Positions 58,153-64,000 of a stretch of DNA of 64,000 nucleotides are shown piece by piece. How positions within the stretch are numbered: position 1 is the first letter of the stretch; every line of letters begins with the position of its first letter. Made by a program: the position numbers and the translations under genes. The notes beneath the pieces are model-generated. The model searched no databases. It had not been told where the DNA came from and saw nothing but the letters and a program-made list of their open reading frames with translations. Source of the stretch: Flavobacteriales bacterium (lineage in GTDB: Bacteria > Bacteroidota > Bacteroidia > Flavobacteriales_E > Vicingaceae); contig JAPHUD010000018.1 of NCBI GenBank assembly GCA_026196775.1, positions 62,001 to 126,000 on the forward strand, given 5' to 3'.

Positions 58153-59088
58153 TTACCTTTTAATGGTGTTTTTAAAGATGAGTTTTTTTAAGAGGTAGTA
58201 GCTGTAAGCCATTTTAATATTAACTTCTCCATTAGTTTTGTTTTCCATAGGTAAACGTTGCAGGTTAAAAGCCACTTCGTCATCCTTGATACCAGCACTG
58301 CCAAAAGTTAAATCTACCTTATTTTTAATGGATGAAAAGAATTTTTTGTTTACTTTATAATCGGTAAAAGGGAAAGAAAATACTGCATAATCTAAGTTAA
58401 ATCTAGTTTTAATATCCTCAATACTAGTAATAGTTTGATGAATTTGTTCTTCTAGTGAAAGTTCTTCATACAAAGGATGGTCAAGACTATGAGCTCCAAT
58501 GGTAAACCCTTGTGCTATAAGTTCGTTAATTTGTTCTGTAGTGAGATAGGGGTGGTGTTTGGCTAAATAATCATCCCAGCTTATATTAAATGTTTCAGCT
58601 AATTCATCAATATCATTTTTGTTCTGATAATTGAAGTTTAATACAGTGTCTGTAAATAACTCATCACTTAAAATGCTTGCTTTATATCTAAAAAATAAGT
58701 CTTTATTATCTATAAAATGGTTATTTAAAAAAATGGTAGCAGGAATCTTTTTTTCAATTAATATAGGGGCAATAATATGGTAGAATTCGCTTAAACCATC
58801 ATCAAAAGTAAGATGGAAACAATTATAAGGAATACGTTTTTTAGTTTGATGATACTCTATTAACTCTTTTAAAGTAATTGGTTTGAAGTGAGTAAGTAAA
58901 TAATCTAGGTCTTCTTTAAACTCATTTAAGGTTTTGTGTTTGTAAAGATTTTTAATATGAGTAGGAGGGGTGTCTGTAACTAAATGATAAAATGGTAACA
59001 GTACTTTTTTATTGGAAAAACGGATTAGTTGCTCTTGGGAAAACCAATAAGCAATAATTTGGGCAATATTTTCAATAATTCGATTAAT
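58153..59088 (-). CDS. Polysaccharide deacetylase family protein, apparent ATT start
   Basis: I read the minus strand codon by codon. It is open from the TAA at 59101-59103 down to 58153 with no ATG, GTG or TTG before codon 206. Yet the upstream codons encode a full NodB-type protein: VLLPFYHLVTD, HLTFDDGLSEFYHIIAPILI with the metal Asp pair, IPATIFLNNHFIDN, and FTIGAHSLDHPLYEEL with the metal His. A start at ATT (59086-59088), 4 bases after the upstream stop, gives 311 residues beginning NRIIENIAQIIAYWF, a usual length. It should de-N- or O-acetylate a glycan. It follows the GNAT-like transferase gene in the same operon. The 106-codon TTG ORF at 58473 is only its C-terminus. Confidence 0.82.
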   Translation of the reverse strand: MNRIIENIAQIIAYWFSQEQLIRFSNKKVLLPFYHLVTDTPPTHIKNLYKHKTLNEFKEDLDYLLTHFKPITLKELIEYHQTKKRIPYNCFHLTFDDGLSEFYHIIAPILIEKKIPATIFLNNHFIDNKDLFFRYKASILSDELFTDTVLNFNYQNKNDIDELAETFNISWDDYLAKHHPYLTTEQINELIAQGFTIGAHSLDHPLYEELSLEEQIHQTITSIEDIKTRFNLDYAVFSFPFTDYKVNKKFFSSIKNKVDLTFGSAGIKDDEVAFNLQRLPMENKTNGEVNIKMAYSYYLLKKLIFKNTIKR

Positions 59089-59092
59089 GAGA

Positions 59093-60025
59093 TTAACGAT
59101 TTAAGAGTTTGAATAAAGGAGAGTTGGTTTTTTTTATACTGAAATAAGGTGTTTGAATTCCTCCAAAACTTCTAAAGTGTTTCTCAATAGATTTTATCAT
59201 TGAACCCTCAAAGTTGAAATTTTTACCTAAGCCATTCATTTTTTTGATAGCCTCCCAAATTAATAAACTCATAGCTCCTGAGTTTTTAAATGTATGATTG
59301 GTGGCACTAAACAAATAATAAGCAGTATGCTCATCCCAAACCAATAACATCATGGCATGAATATTTGCTTTATCGTCTGTTGCAGTTAGTAGTTCTCCAC
59401 AATTATTACTTTTACAATATTCATAGAGTTTGTTTACTTTTTCAAAAGGTACGTTAAGAGGAATGTTCTTTATATTATAATCTTGTTTTTTTAGCTCATA
59501 AAGTTGCTCAATGTTTTCTGAAGTAGAGATACTGATGCTTTTCTCGGCTTTTCTTATGTCCCATTTTAAGTTGCTTTTAAATGCATCAAAAATAGCATCA
59601 ATGTTAGGGTTGTAATTAATGATGTAAGTATATCTAGTAGTTTGTTCAAAACCTTTCCAATAAAAAGCCATCCAATTAGTGAAATTAGGATGAAACATTT
59701 GGTGATAAAAAGCTACATCAGGCATTTGTTTTAAGAGATTTTCGCAAACTTCTTTTTCAAAACCTATTTTAGTAGCATATTTCTGATTTTGGGGGTAATT
59801 TATCCAAACTCCTTGGTAGGGAAGAAATAATTCAGGATTAATTTTTTTGAAACCAAACTTGCTTCTAATGACATAAGGTAAACAGCCAACAATTTTTTCA
59901 TCTCTAATATCAAGGGCTACATCCCAATTATTACCAAAAAGAGCTTGATAATAACCATGTCGGTAAAACAAAGGTAAATCCTTATTGTTTTCACACCACT
60001 GTTTATACTTTTCTTTGTTACTCAT
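59093..60025 (-). CDS. GNAT/FemAB-like acyltransferase
   Basis: The 310-residue protein has an N-terminal segment DLPLFYRHGYYQALFG and IRDEKIVGCLPYVIRSKFG, then a second GNAT-like half with FKSNLKWDIRKAEKS, HAMMLLVWDEHTAYYLFSATNH and NFEGSMIKSIEKHFRSFGG. This two-GNAT layout is that of the FemAB/Acetyltransf_6 group, which transfers aminoacyl or acyl groups to peptidoglycan precursors or sugars. It has no membrane segment. The polysaccharide deacetylase gene follows 4 bp downstream, consistent with glycan modification. The substrate is unknown. Confidence 0.8.
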   Translation of the reverse strand: MSNKEKYKQWCENNKDLPLFYRHGYYQALFGNNWDVALDIRDEKIVGCLPYVIRSKFGFKKINPELFLPYQGVWINYPQNQKYATKIGFEKEVCENLLKQMPDVAFYHQMFHPNFTNWMAFYWKGFEQTTRYTYIINYNPNIDAIFDAFKSNLKWDIRKAEKSISISTSENIEQLYELKKQDYNIKNIPLNVPFEKVNKLYEYCKSNNCGELLTATDDKANIHAMMLLVWDEHTAYYLFSATNHTFKNSGAMSLLIWEAIKKMNGLGKNFNFEGSMIKSIEKHFRSFGGIQTPYFSIKKTNSPLFKLLNR

Positions 60026-60179
60026 ACCTTAATTAAGACAAATATAATTTTGATGCAAACTTACATAAATGCAATTAATAATTTATTATGGAATAACTCC
60101 CAGACTAATTTAATAGTATGTTTTTCAGTAGTAAATTAGTTTTTGTAATTAAAAACACCTTCAATAAGAGTTAATTTTA

Positions 60180-60187
60180 TAATTTTG
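60180..60187 (+). promoter_or_regulatory. Candidate -7 box for pdhB
   Basis: TAATTTTG matches TAnnTTTG exactly. The predicted leader is about 87 nt. Confidence 0.5.
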
Positions 60188-60278
60188 ACGTCCTAATTGA
60201 TTTAGGTTTATAAAGTATAAGGTTACTAAATATTAGTTCTCTTTAAACTATAAACTTATAAACATATAAACTATCATT

Positions 60279-61256
60279 ATGAGAGAAATACAATTTAGAG
60301 AGGCACTTAATGAAGCCATGAGTGAAGAAATGAGAAGAGATGAAAATATCTTTTTGATGGGAGAGGAAGTGGCTGAATATAATGGTGCATACAAAGTAAG
60401 TAAAGGTATGTTGGATGAATTTGGTGCTAAACGCGTTATAGATACTCCAATCGCTGAGAATGGATTTACAGGTATTGCTGTTGGTGCGGCTATGAATGGA
60501 CTTCGTCCTATAGTAGAATATATGACTTGGAATTTTTCTTTGGTTGCTATAGATCAAATAATTAATAATGCTGCTAAGATGTATAATATGTCGGGCGGAC
60601 AATTACCAATACCAATTGTGTTTAGAGGAGGAACAGGCTCTGCAGGTCAGTTAGGAGCAACACACTCACAGGATTTTGCTAATTGGTATGCCAACTGTCC
60701 AGGGTTAAAAGTAATTCAGCCATCTAACCCTTATGATGCAAAAGGCTTATTAAAAGCTGCTATTAGAGATAACGATCCTGTTATTTTTATGGAGTCAGAA
60801 CAAATGTATGGCGATAAAGGGGCAGTTCCTGAAGGAGAATATTTATTGCCTATTGGAATTGCGGATGTTGTACAAGAAGGAACAGATGTTACCATTGCAG
60901 GCTTTGGTAAGATGATGAAATTGGTAAAAACAGCTGCTCAAGAATTAGCTAAAGAAGGTGTAAGTGTTGAAGTGATTGATTTAAGAACGGTTCGTCCGAT
61001 TGATTATGATACTATTATTAACTCAGTTAAAAAGACCAATCGATTAGTTTGTGTAGAAGAATCATGGCCATTAGGCTGTATTGCTTCTGAAATAGCTTTT
61101 AAAGTTCAAAAAGATGCATTCGATTATTTAGATGCTCCCGTTATAAGAGTTACAGGAGCAGATGTGCCTATGAGTTTTTCTCCACCATTAATAGAAGCTT
61201 ATTTACCAAATGTAGATAAAATTATCAAAGCTGTTAATCAGGTAATGTACAGGTAG
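60279..61256 (+). CDS. pdhB: Pyruvate dehydrogenase E1 component, beta subunit
   Basis: The 325-residue protein begins REIQFREALNEAMSEEM and contains FLMGEEVAEYNGAYKVSKGM, DTPIAENGFTGIAVGAAM, EYMTWNFSLVAIDQIINNAAK, GATHSQDFANWY and EESWPLGCIASEIAF. It is the beta subunit of the alpha2beta2 E1, which with ThDP decarboxylates pyruvate for the PDH complex. The related branched-chain E1 beta is possible but fits less well. The alpha subunit gene is not adjacent in this window, and the gene has its own promoter and terminator. Confidence 0.94.
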   Translation: MREIQFREALNEAMSEEMRRDENIFLMGEEVAEYNGAYKVSKGMLDEFGAKRVIDTPIAENGFTGIAVGAAMNGLRPIVEYMTWNFSLVAIDQIINNAAKMYNMSGGQLPIPIVFRGGTGSAGQLGATHSQDFANWYANCPGLKVIQPSNPYDAKGLLKAAIRDNDPVIFMESEQMYGDKGAVPEGEYLLPIGIADVVQEGTDVTIAGFGKMMKLVKTAAQELAKEGVSVEVIDLRTVRPIDYDTIINSVKKTNRLVCVEESWPLGCIASEIAFKVQKDAFDYLDAPVIRVTGADVPMSFSPPLIEAYLPNVDKIIKAVNQVMYR

Positions 61257-61280
61257 TTATATTTGTTTTCAAATAAAGGA

Positions 61281-61315
61281 AACACTTTTTTGACATTCAA
61301 AAAAGTGTTTTTTTT
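61281..61315 (+). terminator. Rho-independent terminator of pdhB
   Basis: AACACTTTTTTG (61281-61292) pairs perfectly with CAAAAAAGTGTT (61298-61309) around a 5-nt loop and is followed by a T-run. Confidence 0.88.
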
Positions 61316-61335
61316 CTTTTATAGAATAAAATATA

Positions 61336-61343
61336 TATTTTTG
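61336..61343 (+). promoter_or_regulatory. Candidate -7 box for hppA
   Basis: TATTTTTG matches TAnnTTTG exactly. The predicted leader is about 51 nt. Confidence 0.55.
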
Positions 61344-61398
61344 CCGTCCTGAAAAAAAATAGAAATACTAACATAATATAAATTTATAATAAAAAGAT

Positions 61399-64000
61399 AT
61401 GGATTCAATGATGATTTATTTGCCAATTGTATTGGCTTTAGTTGGGCTAGCTTTTATGGCAGCAAAAAGAGCATGGGTGTTAAAACAAGATGCTGGTGAT
61501 GGTAAGATGAAAGAAATTTCAGATTACATTTATGAAGGAGCTTTAGCATTCTTAAAAGCTGAATACCGTTTATTAACTTTCTTCGTAATTGGAGCAAGTA
61601 TCGTTTTGGCAGGAATATCTTTTATAGTTCCTACTACACATATATTAATAGTAGTAGCTTTTATTTTTGGAGCATTTTTCTCTGCATTAGCAGGAAATAT
61701 GGGAATGAAAATAGCAACCAAAACTAATGTTAGAACAACACAAGCTGCTCGTACAAGTTTACCTCAAGCATTAAAAGTTTCTTTTGGTGGTGGTACTGTA
61801 ATGGGTTTAGGTGTTGCTGGCTTAGCAGTTTTAGGTTTAACAGGCTTTTTCATTATCTTGTTTAATTATTTTATGAAAGGTGCATGGACTTCTACAGAAG
61901 ACATGACAATTGTATTGGAAACCTTAGCAGGATTTTCATTAGGAGCTGAATCTATTGCATTATTTGCTAGAGTTGGTGGTGGTATTTATACCAAAGCTGC
62001 CGATGTTGGTGCCGATTTAGTTGGAAAAGTAGAAGCAGGAATTCCTGAAGATGATCCTCGTAATCCTGCAACTATTGCAGATAATGTTGGTGATAATGTG
62101 GGTGATGTTGCAGGTATGGGAGCAGATTTATTTGGTTCTTATGTGGCAACTGTATTAGCTGCCATGGTGTTGGGTAATTATGTTATTGAAGATATGGGGG
62201 GAGCAATACAAGATGTGTTTGGAGGAATAGGGCCTATTTTATTGCCAATGGCAATTGCTGGTTTCGGAATATTGTTCTCTATTATAGGAACAATGTTAGT
62301 AAAAATTAAAAATAATGAGGCTAAAGAAAAACAAGTGCAAGGAGCGTTGAATATTGGAAACTGGGTTTCTATTATATTAACTGCTATTTCTTGTTTTGTT
62401 TTAGTAAAATATATGTTGCCAGAAACAATGAATATGGAATTCTTTGGTGAAGGATTAAAAGAAATTTCTTCTATTAGAGTATTTTATGCAACTATAGTAG
62501 GTTTAATTGTAGGTGGTGTTATTTCATCGGTTACAGAATACTATACAGGATTAGGAACAAAACCAGTATTGGCAATTGTTCAGAAATCTTCTACAGGAGC
62601 TGGAACTAACGTAATTGCTGGTTTAGCAACAGGGATGATTTCTACCTTTCCAACAGTACTTTTATTTGCGGGTGCAATTTGGGCTTCTTATGCATTAGCT
62701 GGTTTTTACGGTGTGGCTTTAGCTGCATCAGCTATGATGGCTACAACAGCAATGCAATTAGCTATTGATGCTTTTGGACCGATATCTGACAATGCTGGTG
62801 GTATTGCTGAAATGAGCGAGTTACCTAAAGAGGTTAGAACACGTACTGATATTTTAGATTCAGTAGGTAATACTACTGCAGCAACAGGAAAAGGTTTTGC
62901 TATTGCTTCTGCGGCACTTACATCTTTAGCGTTGTTTGCTGCTTACGTTACTTTTACAGGAATTGAAGGAATTAATATTTTTAAAGCTCCTGTTTTAGCT
63001 ATGTTATTTGTAGGGGGGATGATTCCAGTTGTTTTTTCTGCATTAGCAATGAACTCTGTTGGAAAAGCAGCGATGGATATGGTATATGAAGTAAGAAGAC
63101 AGTTTAAAGAAATACCTGGTATTATGGAAGGTACAGGTAAACCTGAATATGGTAAATGTGTTGACATATCTACCAAAGCAGCATTAAGAGAAATGATGTT
63201 GCCTGGTATTTTAACTATTGGCTTTCCTATACTTATAGTAGTAATACCAATGTTATTTGGATATGATAATAAATTAATTGCAGAGATGTTAGGTGGTTAT
63301 ATGGCAGGAGTTACCGTTTCTGGTGTGCTTTGGGCAGTTTTCCAAAACAATGCAGGTGGTGCTTGGGATAACGCTAAAAAATCTTTTGAAGCTGGTGTAA
63401 TGATTAATGGAGAAATGACTTACAAAGGTTCTGAAGCTCATAAAGCTGCAGTAACTGGCGATACAGTTGGAGATCCTTTTAAAGATACATCAGGACCATC
63501 AATGAATATTTTAATTAAGTTAACTTGTTTAATTGGATTAGTAATAGCTCCAATATTAGGTGGGCATACAGAAGGTCACGAATCAGAATCTGCAGCAGTT
63601 GAGGTAGTAGCTACAGAACAAGTTGCTGAAAATGTATCAAAAGATATTAGTGAGTTACAAGGCGTATGGATAGTTGATGAATCTCATGCTTATGTAGATT
63701 TTTCAATCAGACATTTATTGGCTACTTCTAAAGGAAGTTTCCAAAAAGTTGCTGGTAATGTAAATTTTGATAATGAAAATACAGCTATTGAAATAATTAT
63801 AGATGTTAATTCAGTCTACACAGGAAACGAAAAAAGAGATAAACACTTAAGAAGTGATGAAATGTTTGATGTAGAGAAATACCCAACCATTAAGTTTGTT
63901 TCAAATAATGTTGTTAAAACAGAAGAAGGATATGTAGCAAATGGAAAACTAACAATGATGGGAGTAACCAAAGATGCTTCTTTTAATTTTGTTTACTTAG
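61399..64000 (+). CDS. hppA: Membrane-bound pyrophosphatase fused to a C-terminal YceI-like domain, truncated by window edge
   Basis: The frame is open from ATG 61399 to the window end (867 residues seen). Residues 1 to about 720 are a complete mPPase of 15-16 helices with [47 protein letters not shown] and [10 protein letters not shown]. The Ala after GNTT (Ala494) marks the K+-dependent type. The gate Glu is absent at both usual positions of the ADLFGSYVA helix; a Glu lies at 184 in GAESIALF. Then come an acidic linker (about 721-754) and, from 755, [36 protein letters not shown] and [15 protein letters not shown], a YceI-like lipid-binding domain. It pumps H+ or Na+ by pyrophosphate hydrolysis; the added domain is unusual. 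Confidence 0.93.
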   Translation, partial: MDSMMIYLPIVLALVGLAFMAAKRAWVLKQDAGDGKMKEISDYIYEGALAFLKAEYRLLTFFVIGASIVLAGISFIVPTTHILIVVAFIFGAFFSALAGNMGMKIATKTNVRTTQAARTSLPQALKVSFGGGTVMGLGVAGLAVLGLTGFFIILFNYFMKGAWTSTEDMTIVLETLAGFSLGAESIALFARVGGGIYTKAADVGADLVGKVEAGIPEDDPRNPATIADNVGDNVGDVAGMGADLFGSYVATVLAAMVLGNYVIEDMGGAIQDVFGGIGPILLPMAIAGFGILFSIIGTMLVKIKNNEAKEKQVQGALNIGNWVSIILTAISCFVLVKYMLPETMNMEFFGEGLKEISSIRVFYATIVGLIVGGVISSVTEYYTGLGTKPVLAIVQKSSTGAGTNVIAGLATGMISTFPTVLLFAGAIWASYALAGFYGVALAASAMMATTAMQLAIDAFGPISDNAGGIAEMSELPKEVRTRTDILDSVGNTTAATGKGFAIASAALTSLALFAAYVTFTGIEGINIFKAPVLAMLFVGGMIPVVFSALAMNSVGKAAMDMVYEVRRQFKEIPGIMEGTGKPEYGKCVDISTKAALREMMLPGILTIGFPILIVVIPMLFGYDNKLIAEMLGGYMAGVTVSGVLWAVFQNNAGGAWDNAKKSFEAGVMINGEMTYKGSEAHKAAVTGDTVGDPFKDTSGPSMNILIKLTCLIGLVIAPILGGHTEGHESESAAVEVVATEQVAENVSKDISELQGVWIVDESHAYVDFSIRHLLATSKGSFQKVAGNVNFDNENTAIEIIIDVNSVYTGNEKRDKHLRSDEMFDVEKYPTIKFVSNNVVKTEEGYVANGKLTMMGVTKDASFNFVYL

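Noticed and set aside
58153-58473. A separate 106-residue protein starting at TTG 58473
   Set aside because: The frame continues upstream with all N-terminal motifs of a polysaccharide deacetylase, so it is only the C-terminal third.

Overview
The window is a chromosomal stretch of an AT-rich Bacteroidota, most likely order Flavobacteriales. Supporting signs are two type IX secretion substrates with type B (gliding-motility) C-terminal domains, a PorP/SprF partner, many TPR-SpoIIE phosphatases, DUF4159 and DUF1015 genes, a Bacteroidota-type RNase P RNA, and promoters of the TAnnTTTG type with no obvious Shine-Dalgarno sequences. I see no rRNA, tRNA, CRISPR array, insertion sequence or prophage.

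Layout. 1-4.6 kb: the N-terminal half of a TMTC-like (DUF1736) membrane glycosyltransferase cut by the window edge, and a large eight-PKD secreted protein. 5-11.3 kb: housekeeping genes (FAH-family hydrolase, rlmF, a retropepsin-like protease, mdh, a lipoprotein MsrB, rnpB, TauE/SafE, YbaB) plus an unlisted small membrane ORF. 11.4-26.6 kb: the most unusual block. A periplasmic TPR-caspase gene is followed one base later by a propeller/SpoIIE sensor phosphatase. Facing them is a leftward run of seven genes that starts with sugar genes (GT4, NDP-hexose 2,3-dehydratase, Gfo/Idh/MocA reductase, methyltransferase, GT2) and ends with two TPR-SpoIIE phosphatases; the GT2 stop overlaps the first phosphatase start. 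A flippase is divergent from the run. 28-38 kb: tandem signal peptidases I, a VTT protein, purC, a HAD phosphatase, MBOAT, a Crp/Fnr regulator, DUF4159, rsmE and prohibitin. 38-43 kb: clpB, then a DEAD-box helicase behind a folded leader. 43-51 kb: a PorP/type B secretion operon, plsC, a COG2509 flavoprotein, and a DUF6624 lipoprotein bracketed by a 73-bp direct repeat. 51-60 kb: a PAS-Cys protein, tag, DUF1697, YggS, DUF1015, serA, serC, a polysaccharide deacetylase without a normal start codon, and a GNAT-like transferase. 60-64 kb: pdhB, then a membrane pyrophosphatase whose frame continues into a YceI-like domain and runs off the window.

Three things run through the window. First, TAnnTTTG boxes can be placed at many starts; calibrated on rnpB, one (yggS) predicts a leaderless mRNA. 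Second, degenerate 7-bp repeats, some palindromic, occur between genes and inside yggS; a related palindrome supplies the C-terminus of the DUF1015 gene. Third, several genes start at TTG, GTG or apparently ATT. The best candidates for something new are the HppA-YceI fusion, the caspase/SpoIIE/glycan block, and the coding heptamer repeats.
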